The notes: generated by a model not told the origin, from the sequence alone. Positions 29,835 through 39,582 are shown, numbered from the stretch's first letter. The stretch: DNA of 64,000 nucleotides from Verrucomicrobiota bacterium (GCA_021772615.1 JAJFLQ010000040.1:171619-235618); one strand, 5' to 3'. Numbers and translations are program-made.

Positions 29835-31844
29835 CTATCGGTTTGCGAGGGGAAATGTCACGGTGAAGGTCGAACCCGAGCCAACGGCGCTCTTGCAGGA
29901 GATGCTACCCTCCATCGAATCAACCAGCTTGCGAACGATAAACAGGCCCAGGCCCACGGATTGTTCGCCCCCAGTTGGTTTCGGGCTCAGTCGGGAGAAC
30001 TTCTGGAATAGCATGTCCTGATCTTCGGCAGACAGGCCGGGGCCCTGATCGCAAATGTCGCAGCGGCCGTATGCGCCGTTCTCGGATACCGTCACGATGA
30101 CGGTCACGGTGGACGTCGCCGGGGAATATTTCAATGCATTCGAGATGAGGTTGTCGAGTATTTGTTCAAGAGCATTGTGGTCCGCAGTGATGTCGATTTT
30201 CTGCTCCGGAACGTCAAAGAGCAAGCGGATGTCCTTTTCCTCCGCCCGCGGACGATGGCGGTCTACGACGTCCAGTACGGCGTTACGAAATTCAATCCGG
30301 ACCATTGAATAATTCATATTCCCGGTTTCGATCGCATTGACGTCCAGTAAGTTATTGATCATCGCGAACATCCGATTTGTACTTCGACTAATGATCCCCG
30401 CGAAACGGATGATCTGGTCTTTGGTGTAGTCGTCGTAGTCCTCGAAGATAGTGTCGGCAAATCCCTGAATCGCGGATAGCGGGCTGCGTAGGTCGTGCGC
30501 GGCCATGCCGAGGAACTCATTTTTCTCGCGATTTAAATCCGTAAGCTGCACGTTTTTTTCGTCGAGTTCACGCGTTCGTTCCTGAACCTTCGACTCGAGT
30601 GTCCGATTGGTCTGTTCCAATTCGGCGTTTACCACCCGCAATTGCCGGAACATCGCCCGTAGTTTCTCATACGAGTATAATACGTGCACCGCGACCGCGG
30701 CGGCCCATAATGCTATGGCCGGCGCCGCGACGGGCACCCACGTTTGGAGCGAAAATGCAATCGCTGTCGCGCCAACAAGACATGCCGATGTGACGCCCAG
30801 AAGCAGCAGCAGCCACCACGGCCGACGGCATATGAAGCCTATCGCCGCACCAATCAGGCACCACAATACCAACCAGATTGTTTCGGCCCGCTCGGTCCAC
30901 ACGCGCATTGGTACGTCCTCGCCGAGTGCGATACGGATGAGCTGGTTTGCCACGGCAGCGTGGAGTTCTACACCCCAGTGACGGTATTTTACCGGCGTCA
31001 TGGCATGGTCTTTGAGGCTGTCCGCTACAGTACCGATGACAACCGCTTTGCCGCGTATCGCGGACAGGTCGACGTCGGGATTAAGAACGTCGTGCAGCGT
31101 CAAAACCGGGTAGGAAACCGGCCCTCGAAAATCCATTAAAATCTGGTAGCCGCCCGCATCGGTGCGGACATATGCGCCGGTATCCGGCTGAACCGGCGGG
31201 ATTTCGGCGTTGCCGAAACGTAAATTAGATGGCGTTGCATCGCCGGTCCGGGGATAGATCTCATGCAGCGCCAGATACCGGGAAGCCAGCTGAAAAGACA
31301 GCGAAAAATAATGGTTGCTGCCGTCGTCCATAAAAAGAATGGCGCGACGTATAACATTGTCAATTCCAGTATCGATCAACAGATCGTTGAAGCCGACCTG
31401 ATCCGGCCGGTCGGAGAGGCACGAGGGTGGCGGGATCTCGAATTTTCCCGCTGCTCCCATTTTCGCGACCATGAGAACGTTTGGATGGCGGGTAATCACA
31501 TCATTCAGGCCATCGAATGCCGAACTGTCCGCCGGCACTGGCATATCGCGATATAAATCGACGCCGATCGCTGCAGGTTCGTGTTCAAGAAGCCGTTCCA
31601 GCACCGCTGCCAGATTCCTGTCTGTGATTGGCCATCCGTCTTGCAGGTCGTCTTCGGTTATACCTACAATCGTGATATACGGGTCGTTGATCGCGGCGGT
31701 GGATCGCCAGCGGACCCACTGATCGTAGGCTCGAAAATCAATGAATTGGAAATGTCCCTGTGTGCGTAGCCCCGCGATGGTTATCAATGCGGCTGCGACG
31801 ACCAGTGGGCCGACAATCAATATTCTCGTGGATGGTAATGTCAT
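29835..31844 (-). CDS. CHASE2-domain sensor histidine kinase
   Basis: CHASE2 signature (FIDFRAYDQWVRWRSTAAINDPYITIVGITEDDLQ...PAAIGVDLYRD), three TMs, FLGMAAHDLRSPLSAIQGFADTI H-box, HATPase motifs. Confidence 0.95.
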   Translation of the reverse strand: MTLPSTRILIVGPLVVAAALITIAGLRTQGHFQFIDFRAYDQWVRWRSTAAINDPYITIVGITEDDLQDGWPITDRNLAAVLERLLEHEPAAIGVDLYRDMPVPADSSAFDGLNDVITRHPNVLMVAKMGAAGKFEIPPPSCLSDRPDQVGFNDLLIDTGIDNVIRRAILFMDDGSNHYFSLSFQLASRYLALHEIYPRTGDATPSNLRFGNAEIPPVQPDTGAYVRTDAGGYQILMDFRGPVSYPVLTLHDVLNPDVDLSAIRGKAVVIGTVADSLKDHAMTPVKYRHWGVELHAAVANQLIRIALGEDVPMRVWTERAETIWLVLWCLIGAAIGFICRRPWWLLLLLGVTSACLVGATAIAFSLQTWVPVAAPAIALWAAAVAVHVLYSYEKLRAMFRQLRVVNAELEQTNRTLESKVQERTRELDEKNVQLTDLNREKNEFLGMAAHDLRSPLSAIQGFADTIFEDYDDYTKDQIIRFAGIISRSTNRMFAMINNLLDVNAIETGNMNYSMVRIEFRNAVLDVVDRHRPRAEEKDIRLLFDVPEQKIDITADHNALEQILDNLISNALKYSPATSTVTVIVTVSENGAYGRCDICDQGPGLSAEDQDMLFQKFSRLSPKPTGGEQSVGLGLFIVRKLVDSMEGSISCKSAVGSGSTFTVTFPLANR

Positions 31845-31933
31845 ACTGGCGTACGTGGCTCGCGCTGCGGGGGAGTGGCGGTGCGATCGACAGGAACCGC
31901 GGGCCGGCCCGAATCCAGTTGGTGGCGTTTCCT

Positions 31934-34900
31934 TCAGTCCGCCGTGTTGCTCGTGCCGGATCTGTCTGCGAATGTTCCGGTCAAGAATTTGACCGGCTCA
32001 ACCGGCAGCCCGCCGCGGCCGACAACGATGAAGCTGCTGATGTCGTCGGTGAGTTTCACCGCACAGCGTTCCCGGAGGATTCCTTCGGGGCTCAACATCA
32101 CGTCGGACAACGTAACCAGCTCACCCGAAATGTCGATATCAGGTGCGAAAATATTGATGCTACCGGCGACGCCGAATTTTGATGATGCATCGATGACACT
32201 GTGCTTGTCCAGCAGAAATACCTGCGTTGTCACCGAAATGTCGCCGCCTGCGCCGTTGATTGCATTGGCGGCGACCCGCGAATTTTGAATGATCGTGTGG
32301 ACCGGATCGATGGTTATGTTACCGCCGTCATTACCTGCTTCTGCTGTCACGACACTATCGCGAAAGCGAATGATTGTCGGGGCCGTCAGCACAATATTTC
32401 CGCCGTCGAGGTGGGATTCGGCAGACAACCGTCCGTTGTACAGGAGAATACGGTTGCCGCTACGAATGTGTATGCTTCCGCCCCGGCTCGCTGCTGCTGC
32501 GGTCGTGACTTCGCTGCCGCCGGTGAGAACGACCGAGTTGTCGGCACTCAGCGTGACGTTTCCGGCATCGCCTGTACCCAGGCCGCTTGTCGCGATCGAC
32601 GACGCTTCGTGCATCTCAATGGTCGCCGCCGACACAACGATATCGCCGCCACCGCCGGCTTCTTCTGTCGAGGCACTGATGCGAGCGGCTCCCGTCATCC
32701 GCAGCGACGGTGTGCTTATTGTAATGCGACCAGCCGGCCCGTCGCCGAACGCATTGGTGAAAATGCCGTTCACGTCATCCGACAGTTCGTCCCGTACGAT
32801 ATCGCCGGTCCCTGCGATCGTGATGGACTCCCTGGCGATCAACGTTATCTCTGCCTGCGTATCAAGATTGTCACTGAAGTTGTTGCCCTCGATAGCGCTG
32901 AAATTTGCCATTTCGATCACGCGAGCGTTGATGCGAATCGTGCCTGGTGCGCCGAGCGCCAGCGCCGCCGCAAATATCGAAGAATCGTCGATTGCAACAT
33001 GATCCGCAGCGATCGTGGTTGTACCACCGTCGCCAGTGGTGAATGAATCGGACGATATTTCGGAATCATTGATGACGTTCAGCCGTTTCGCCTCGATAAC
33101 GATATCGCCGGCGTCACCGAAATTCCCGAAGTCCTCGAAGTCGACAATTTCCCCACCATCGCCGAACGCGTCCGAATTCGTGAAATCACCACCAGCACCA
33201 AAGTCCTCGAAGTCGCCGTTGCCGTCATCGCATCCTTGACCTGCGTCGGGGCCCTCGTCCAGAATTGTGCGCGAACCGATCACACTCTGATTCACCAGCA
33301 GTCGATCGATGGCTGTAGCGCGAATCGTTCCGCCGTTGCCTGCGCCAAACGTATCGGAACCGACGTGGCTTTGGTCTCGTATCTCGATTGTCGTCGCTGC
33401 GATCTCGATACTGCCGCCCTCGCCGGTAGCGCTGCTACTGACAGCAGCGGATATGTCTGAGTTCTCGATCAAGATCGTTTCGGTTGCATCCAGCGTAATC
33501 GAGCCGCCGTCGCCGTCGGCCGTGGTGTCGGTCGCGATGACGCTGAGACCAAGAATCTCGATATCCGTTGCGGTGATGTCGACGGTGCCGCCGTCGCCGT
33601 CGCCGCACGTGTCCGAGGCTATCGAGCTGAAATCCCGAAGCTCGACTGTCTCGGCGGTGATTTGAATGGTGCCTCCATCGCCCTCGCCCTCCGTGCCTGT
33701 CGCTATATGGCTTACATTTCGAAGCTCCAGCGTCGTGGCCGCAATCGCGATCGTACCGCCGTCGCCGGTGGCGCCTTCAATAACATTTGCGGACATACTT
33801 GAATCATCGAGCAGTATGGCTCCCGCAATATTGAGCGTGACGGTTCCGCCGTTGCCGGCTCCCTCGTTGTCGGTGGAAATAAATGACAGGTTGAGCAGGG
33901 TGAGTGCCGTACTTTCCAGAAATACGTCACCGCTGTCGCCGTCCCCGGTCGATATTGCAGAGATGAACGCATCGTCAAACGTCACCGGGCCGTCGATAAT
34001 CAACGACACGCTCCCGCCGTCACCGCTGTTCTCGCTGTCCGATGCGAAGACACTTTCGTGAAATGCATCAATACGGTGTGCGTAAACGGTAATATTGCCG
34101 CCGTCCCCTACGCCGCCATCGGCCGCGTTTGCGGCGATCTCGCCATGAACCAACAGGATGCTTCCGTCTATGTCAATGGTAATCGTGCCGCCATCGCCGT
34201 CACCTTCATTTATGGTGATGATGCGGCTATCTACGATCTCGAGCGTGGATGCACGAATCACTACGTCACCGCCATCACCATCACGGACCGTGCTTGCCGA
34301 GACTTCAGACGCATCTATGAGGATTGAGTCGGAGACCTCCAGCGATACCACTCCGCCGTTACCCGATTCGAAATTGTCCGTACTGATAAACCCGTTGTTT
34401 GAAATGGTCAGTTCATGACTCGTAACGGTCACGTTCCCACTGTCGCCGTCTCCTTCCGCCATCGCCGTCACAGACGACTGGTTGATGATGATTCCTTCTT
34501 CGATATCGATGACAATATTACCGCCATCGCCGTCGCCGACATTGTTTGTCGAAATTTCGCTGTTGTTACTCAATGTCAAAACGCGTCCGGTCAGCGTGAT
34601 ATCCCCGCCGTCCCCGTGATCTGCCGCTATGGAGCTGATGGTACTATCGTCAACAATCAGTTCATCGAAGGTGATGATCAATGCAGCGCCGTCCCCGTTC
34701 TCCACAGCGTCGGTAAATACTTCCGCATTGTTTGCTAGCACGAGTGTTCCGATGTCTAGAAATATCGAACCTGCGTCACCGGTGGCGCCGGACGAGGCAT
34801 CGATAATACCGCCGTCAATCGTCATCCCAGGTGCGGTGATACGAACGTCGCCGCCGTCGCCGGCGCCAAGTGAGTCCGTAGCCAGGCCGGTGTCGATGTC

Positions 34901-36142
34901 ATCACCATCGGTGTCCTCGATCACGATCGATTCGGTGGCAACGATGATGACGTCGCCGCTGTCGCCGCTGGCCTCGCCGGAGCCGGCGATGAATGCATTG
35001 TCACGAATCAACACTGTTTTTGCCGCGACGTCGAACCTCCCGCCGTCGCCCGTGCTGGTCCCCCCGAACATGATCTCTGAGTTGGCGATATCCAGATGAC
35101 CGGAGTCGATCGCGATGACGCCGGAGTCACCGTCGCCGATTGTTTCCAGTGTGATGAGGCTGTCGATGATCGCGGTCGATGTCGCAATCAGTGATACGCT
35201 GCCTCCATTGCCGGCGCCGAGCACCTGCGCACTGATCTCGGAATGACTGTGAATCTGTATCGCGTCCTTTGCTCTGATAACGATATTGCCGCCCGTAATG
35301 GTCGAATTATCGGTTATGATCGTCGTACCCGTCAGTGTAATATTTTTTCCTTCCAGATGCACCGCGCCGCCGCCGTCTCCTGCGATGCTGAGGCTGGAAT
35401 TTGTGACCAGGATGTCTCTGCCGGCACTATTGGCCAGGAATGAGGTGCCGGACGCGGGCACATCACCGTCACCCGCTGTTGACACCAGATTCACAGTCCC
35501 CGAATCGGCATCGATTTCGCTGTTGTTCACGGTGATCTCGCCAGCAACGATCGTGACCCCGGTGCCGGGAGCAAGTGTGAGCGCGGCGCCATCGACCACG
35601 ATGCCGGCGGGATTAGCTGTCAGAAATCCGAATGACTCCGGCGGCGCCGCGGTGAGCACCGTGTTTGTCATGAGAGCAGCATCGAAACGTCCGCCATCGC
35701 CGAGCTTGATTTGTTCGGCCGTACTCACGGCAAAGCTGCCGTCGACATCGATCTCGGCGCCGGGACCAAAGACCACACCATCGGGATTGATCAGAAAGAG
35801 ATTCGCATCGACAATTGTGGATTGAATCATGCCGTCAATCGTAGATGGCGACCCGCCGGTCACGCGCGAGAGGATATTGGAAATGGCATTCGGGCCACTG
35901 AAGACTGCGGACTGATTCGCACCGACATTGAAGTCGTGGAAACTATGGAATAGGTTGGCGCCGACGATTGTGCCGAGGTCGTGTGATACGTGATACTGCG
36001 GACCCTGCAGCTCGACCGCTGCGCCTACAGTGCCGTCGGTGGAAATCTGCCCGCAGACCGACAGCGTTGCAGCCCAGACAAGTGCGACAACCGCCCAGGG
36101 GCAAAGGCACCGGCGCGTTGAAGTATCAGCGGCACGCGTCAT
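31934..36142 (-). CDS. Filamentous-haemagglutinin / two-partner-secretion-domain exoprotein with GDGG-rich beta-helix repeats
   Basis: Signal peptide; GPQYHVSHDLGTIVGANLFHSFHDFNVGANQSAVFSG and ANLFLINPDGVVFGPGAEIDVDGSF (TPS/FHA N-domain); many G-D-G-D/G-G repeats; C-terminus RCAVKLTDDISSFIVVGRGGLPVEP. Confidence 0.94.
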   Translation of the reverse strand: MTRAADTSTRRCLCPWAVVALVWAATLSVCGQISTDGTVGAAVELQGPQYHVSHDLGTIVGANLFHSFHDFNVGANQSAVFSGPNAISNILSRVTGGSPSTIDGMIQSTIVDANLFLINPDGVVFGPGAEIDVDGSFAVSTAEQIKLGDGGRFDAALMTNTVLTAAPPESFGFLTANPAGIVVDGAALTLAPGTGVTIVAGEITVNNSEIDADSGTVNLVSTAGDGDVPASGTSFLANSAGRDILVTNSSLSIAGDGGGAVHLEGKNITLTGTTIITDNSTITGGNIVIRAKDAIQIHSHSEISAQVLGAGNGGSVSLIATSTAIIDSLITLETIGDGDSGVIAIDSGHLDIANSEIMFGGTSTGDGGRFDVAAKTVLIRDNAFIAGSGEASGDSGDVIIVATESIVIEDTDGDDIDTGLATDSLGAGDGGDVRITAPGMTIDGGIIDASSGATGDAGSIFLDIGTLVLANNAEVFTDAVENGDGAALIITFDELIVDDSTISSIAADHGDGGDITLTGRVLTLSNNSEISTNNVGDGDGGNIVIDIEEGIIINQSSVTAMAEGDGDSGNVTVTSHELTISNNGFISTDNFESGNGGVVSLEVSDSILIDASEVSASTVRDGDGGDVVIRASTLEIVDSRIITINEGDGDGGTITIDIDGSILLVHGEIAANAADGGVGDGGNITVYAHRIDAFHESVFASDSENSGDGGSVSLIIDGPVTFDDAFISAISTGDGDSGDVFLESTALTLLNLSFISTDNEGAGNGGTVTLNIAGAILLDDSSMSANVIEGATGDGGTIAIAATTLELRNVSHIATGTEGEGDGGTIQITAETVELRDFSSIASDTCGDGDGGTVDITATDIEILGLSVIATDTTADGDGGSITLDATETILIENSDISAAVSSSATGEGGSIEIAATTIEIRDQSHVGSDTFGAGNGGTIRATAIDRLLVNQSVIGSRTILDEGPDAGQGCDDGNGDFEDFGAGGDFTNSDAFGDGGEIVDFEDFGNFGDAGDIVIEAKRLNVINDSEISSDSFTTGDGGTTTIAADHVAIDDSSIFAAALALGAPGTIRINARVIEMANFSAIEGNNFSDNLDTQAEITLIARESITIAGTGDIVRDELSDDVNGIFTNAFGDGPAGRITISTPSLRMTGAARISASTEEAGGGGDIVVSAATIEMHEASSIATSGLGTGDAGNVTLSADNSVVLTGGSEVTTAAAASRGGSIHIRSGNRILLYNGRLSAESHLDGGNIVLTAPTIIRFRDSVVTAEAGNDGGNITIDPVHTIIQNSRVAANAINGAGGDISVTTQVFLLDKHSVIDASSKFGVAGSINIFAPDIDISGELVTLSDVMLSPEGILRERCAVKLTDDISSFIVVGRGGLPVEPVKFLTGTFADRSGTSNTAD

Positions 36143-36876
36143 TCCGCGCCGGGTTCTTTCGTTGCCATATCCAGACCGACCTGACGCAACAAGTCATCGC
36201 GCAGATCCGTAAGAGATCGATCGTTCGGATTCGTGGCAATTTCTTTCGAGATTGCGTCGAGCGCATCGTACCAGATGCCGTGCTCCGCGTAAATGAAAGG
36301 AAGGTCTGTGGGACTGGCGCCTGTCAGCGTCTGCGTCAGGGACTCGTCCGGCTGCATCCTGGTAATCGTTCCGGTTGACACAAGGTCGCGTGCCCGATCA
36401 TCCGGGTTTGGGATCAACGCGATATTCCATTCATATTCGACGCCGGGTTTGAGTTTGATATCGCTGCTATCCAGATCCAGACGACGGATCCCAGCGTTGC
36501 CGGCGTCCTGCAGCGTCTTGTGCAGGACCGTGTCGTAGCCTTTGTTTACCGTCAATTCATAACTCATGTCGACCGGATCAGACTGGTACCAGTACAGCGT
36601 TGGCTGCGAGCGGGTCGTGAGGCCGGTGAACTCGGGAGACAATACAACAACAAACGGTCTGGCACTTGCGTTCATGCTGCGGACCCCGCCGCCTACCCGT
36701 GCCCGTGCCGTGGGTGTGCCCCGGAAGGGCGGCTTGAAAATGAGCCGACGTTCGGATTTCGCGATTGGTTCCGTCGTCGGTTTATCGACGGCAACGATTT
36801 CCTGGGCGTTGATCAGTCCCGTCGCCATTAAGCCCGCGACAATGCCGCGGCGCAGGGTTTTGTATGAATTTTTCAT
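36139..36876 (-). CDS. DUF928-family protein
   Basis: Secretory N-terminus; FKPPFRGTPTARARVGGGVR and FVVVLSPEFTGLTTRSQPTLYWYQSDPVDMSYELTV; 4-nt overlap with the FHA gene. Confidence 0.8.
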   Translation of the reverse strand: MKNSYKTLRRGIVAGLMATGLINAQEIVAVDKPTTEPIAKSERRLIFKPPFRGTPTARARVGGGVRSMNASARPFVVVLSPEFTGLTTRSQPTLYWYQSDPVDMSYELTVNKGYDTVLHKTLQDAGNAGIRRLDLDSSDIKLKPGVEYEWNIALIPNPDDRARDLVSTGTITRMQPDESLTQTLTGASPTDLPFIYAEHGIWYDALDAISKEIATNPNDRSLTDLRDDLLRQVGLDMATKEPGAE

Positions 36877-36964
36877 ATGTTGTTATCTCCAGATGATGGC
36901 GGTGTCCGCCGTTTGTTCTTTGCGTGCGACAATAGTTGTGTCGTATGTCGCCGACAAACAGTGG

Positions 36965-36980
36965 AGCATATGGTGTGCCA
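36965..36980 (-). promoter_or_regulatory. Sigma54-like promoter upstream of DUF928-FHA-CHASE2-NtrC
   Basis: Minus strand reads TGGCAC-ACCAT-ATGCT: full -24 element, GC retained at -12, one mismatch to TTGCW; about 90 nt upstream of the DUF928 start. Confidence 0.5.
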
Positions 36981-37196
36981 CATTATGTGAAGTCGGCCCG
37001 TGCGCCACCCGGACGAATCGAATTGCAATCGTTAACATTCTGAATCAATGTGTGTTACATGACGTTTTCTGGTATTGCCGCTGGCCATGCAATATCGAGC
37101 CGCTGCCTGTTCTATTCGCCGGACGTAACCATAGCGTGACCCCAACGGTATTCGGTGTGCGGGTTTCCGGACAGTGTTGTCGCCTGAATCATAGCA

Positions 37197-39542
37197 TTAC
37201 AGCCAATTGCCCAGAAGCAGGTATGGCGCCCAATAGCAGGGATGGCGAAAGGCCTTGACCGATAGCAAGGCTTGTTGACTGTGTTGTAACGCTTTGGCTT
37301 TGGAGATCGTCGGACTGTCGCGCAGAACGCTGTAAAAATCAGTCATTAACAATGTCGACGCCTCGTCGTTCACCAGCCACAACGATGCGAGCACGCTGCG
37401 GGCGCCGGCCTTTATCGCGGTACCGGCAAGGCCCAGGGCCGCGCGTTCGTCGCCGGCTGCCGTCTGGCAGGCGCTGAGGGTGAGCAAGTCGACGCCGCTG
37501 CCGCGGTAGGCGTCCGGTCGCAGCAGGTTCTCAAGCATGTCCAGCGTGAGTTTGTCGTCGTACGCGAGAATAAATGTATTCCGCGCATCGCGGTCGAATT
37601 TGCCGTGTGAAGCAATATGTACGACCGAAAACATATTGTCCCGGTAGGTTTGCTGGAAGTTGGAAAGGTTGAAAGCGCTATTCTGCAGCACCTGTCCCCC
37701 ACTTATGCTCTGCAGTGAGCTTAGCTCGGCATCGACGAACGCCAACTCCGGAAAATCCTGAACACTTGCGGAAATCCCGCTGATAAGAAAGTTGGATGCG
37801 TCACGTTTCAGTGGTTTCGGATCGACCAGGGTCATTCCAGGGATAACGGCGACGGCAAAGCGTTCGATCAGAAAGTGTTCACCATCGTACAACGCACCCA
37901 TGGGAATAGTACGAAACCCGCCGTCGGGTACAAAAACCAGTGTGTCGACCGCGTCATGTGTGAGATCATCGGTCAGCGGCCCAATCAACCATTCAAAAAG
38001 ACGCTGGCCTGTCGCGATATATTTGTGCGTTGTGCGCGTGACCAGCTCTGCACGAAATCGTTTGACATGTTCGAGCAACACTGCAGAGGCCACAGGCGCA
38101 CGATAGCGTTTCAGCCCGGAAGGCAGCGTCACCAGCAACTCCGTGCGGTCTGGGAGCGGAATCAGGTAGACGATTGCTGTCTTATCGGTCAAGAGGTCCG
38201 CCGGTGCGGCGCGCGACCGTGCGATATTGACGCAATCATCCTGGAAGTAATCGGCTAACTCCGCCGATTTCAACTGTTCCAATACATCTCGCGCTGCGAG
38301 CAGGTCCGCGTGGTTCCGGTCAGGTTCTTTGGTGGCTTCCGCCCGCCGCAGCAGGAGGTCTGCCAACTCAACGTAGAGCGGCCCTATCGATTCCCGGAAT
38401 GACGAGCCGGAATTCAGATTACCGTGGCCGATAGCGAGGTCATGCCTAATCGTGGACACGGTCGCGATTGCCCGTCGATAGGCTTTCAATGCATCTGCCA
38501 TCCGGCCTGCGGCGGCGAGCAGGCGGGCATTTTGCCACTGCCAGCGGTAGGTGGCATCAGTGTTTGCGATCTCCTGCGCCACGAAAAGTGCTCGGCGAGT
38601 AAGCGTAGCGGCGTCCTCGTAACGCTGATTTTGTTCATACAGCCGTCCGAGATAACCGAGTGCATATGTCAATGCGGTCTTGTCGCCGATGCGTTCTGCC
38701 ACATCCACGGCGACGGAATAGCTTCGGGCTGCGGATCCCGTCGACGTCGGATCCTGTGCCGCCAGCCGACGGTAACCGTGACCGGTAACCATGTAAAGAT
38801 AGGCTGTTTCCCGGCTGTCTGCTAGGTCCTTGAGAATGTCCGTTGCCTGGTCGCACCAGCGTTCCGCCGCGGACTGGTTGTCTGTATCGGCGAGAATCGA
38901 TCCCAGATTCGCCGCAATTTTTGCAGACAGCACCGGGGCGTGGGCGGCAACCGCATTTTCGTAGGCGTCATGATATGCCGCAACGCCCTGACGTTGTTCG
39001 CCGCGTGCGGTGTAGAGATTACCGAGGCTGTTCAGGGCCGTCGCAATGAGGCGCTGATCATTCGATTGTCGCGCCGAGGCCAGGCTCTGTTCCAGGTACG
39101 GTTGGGCGAGATGCGCGTCGCGCGTGAACATATAAGCGGACCCGAGACCGCCGAGAATAGCCGCTCGTGCGGGTTCATCGCCGCGTTTCTCCGCCAGCGC
39201 CAGCGCCGTCTCGAAAGCGGTCGCCGACAATTTGATGGTGCCAAGGAGGTGATATGACTCGCCGATATAACGCAGGACCGTGATCTGGTCCGCGAAGTTT
39301 TGCTCGTGTCGATAGCCATTCAGCGCCTGTTCGAAATGTACGAGCGCCTCGTCTGTGCGTCCCTTGCGAAACAATGCCAACCCGGTGTCCATCGCGAGTC
39401 CAGGCTCACTGCGCCCGGATGGTTCGGCATCGATACGGGATGGGCTTGTCGTCGGCAGCTGCTGTGCGTGGCCTGACGGTCCCGGCGTTCCGGCGACGGC
39501 CAGCCAAATTCCGAAGATAAGCAATCCATTCATATAACACAT
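37197..39542 (-). CDS. TPR - CHAT domain (caspase-like) protein with N-terminal signal segment
   Basis: TPR array (ALVHFEQALNGYR..., AARAAILGGLGSAYMFT...), CHAT His VVHIASHGKFD and Cys DLLTLSACQTAAGDERAALGLAGTAIKAGARSVLASLW. The ORF track start is 39581; ATG at 39542 has AAGGGG upstream. Confidence 0.93.
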   Translation of the reverse strand: MCYMNGLLIFGIWLAVAGTPGPSGHAQQLPTTSPSRIDAEPSGRSEPGLAMDTGLALFRKGRTDEALVHFEQALNGYRHEQNFADQITVLRYIGESYHLLGTIKLSATAFETALALAEKRGDEPARAAILGGLGSAYMFTRDAHLAQPYLEQSLASARQSNDQRLIATALNSLGNLYTARGEQRQGVAAYHDAYENAVAAHAPVLSAKIAANLGSILADTDNQSAAERWCDQATDILKDLADSRETAYLYMVTGHGYRRLAAQDPTSTGSAARSYSVAVDVAERIGDKTALTYALGYLGRLYEQNQRYEDAATLTRRALFVAQEIANTDATYRWQWQNARLLAAAGRMADALKAYRRAIATVSTIRHDLAIGHGNLNSGSSFRESIGPLYVELADLLLRRAEATKEPDRNHADLLAARDVLEQLKSAELADYFQDDCVNIARSRAAPADLLTDKTAIVYLIPLPDRTELLVTLPSGLKRYRAPVASAVLLEHVKRFRAELVTRTTHKYIATGQRLFEWLIGPLTDDLTHDAVDTLVFVPDGGFRTIPMGALYDGEHFLIERFAVAVIPGMTLVDPKPLKRDASNFLISGISASVQDFPELAFVDAELSSLQSISGGQVLQNSAFNLSNFQQTYRDNMFSVVHIASHGKFDRDARNTFILAYDDKLTLDMLENLLRPDAYRGSGVDLLTLSACQTAAGDERAALGLAGTAIKAGARSVLASLWLVNDEASTLLMTDFYSVLRDSPTISKAKALQHSQQALLSVKAFRHPCYWAPYLLLGNWL

Positions 39543-39564
39543 TTGGAACCCCTTGAGCATGGCC

Positions 39565-39582
39565 TGTGCGGATTTCCGCACA
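39565..39582. promoter_or_regulatory. 18-bp dyad upstream of the likely CHAT gene start
   Basis: TGTGCGGA-TT-TCCGCACA, perfect 8-bp arms, 23-40 nt upstream of the proposed ATG at 39542. Confidence 0.4.

Noticed and set aside
32201-35825. Long plus-strand ORFs (32201-33046, 32289-33002, 33309-33665, 33666-34061, 34629-35099, 35286-35825) with S/P-rich translations
   Set aside because: Antisense shadows of the GDGG repeats in the minus-strand FHA gene (CCGCCGTCGCCGTC repeats); no RBS logic or recognisable families.
39557-39572. Possible minus-strand sigma54 site CCGCAC-AGGCC-ATGCT before the CHAT gene
   Set aside because: Lacks the GG of the -24 element and lies too close to the proposed start codon; not counted as a promoter.
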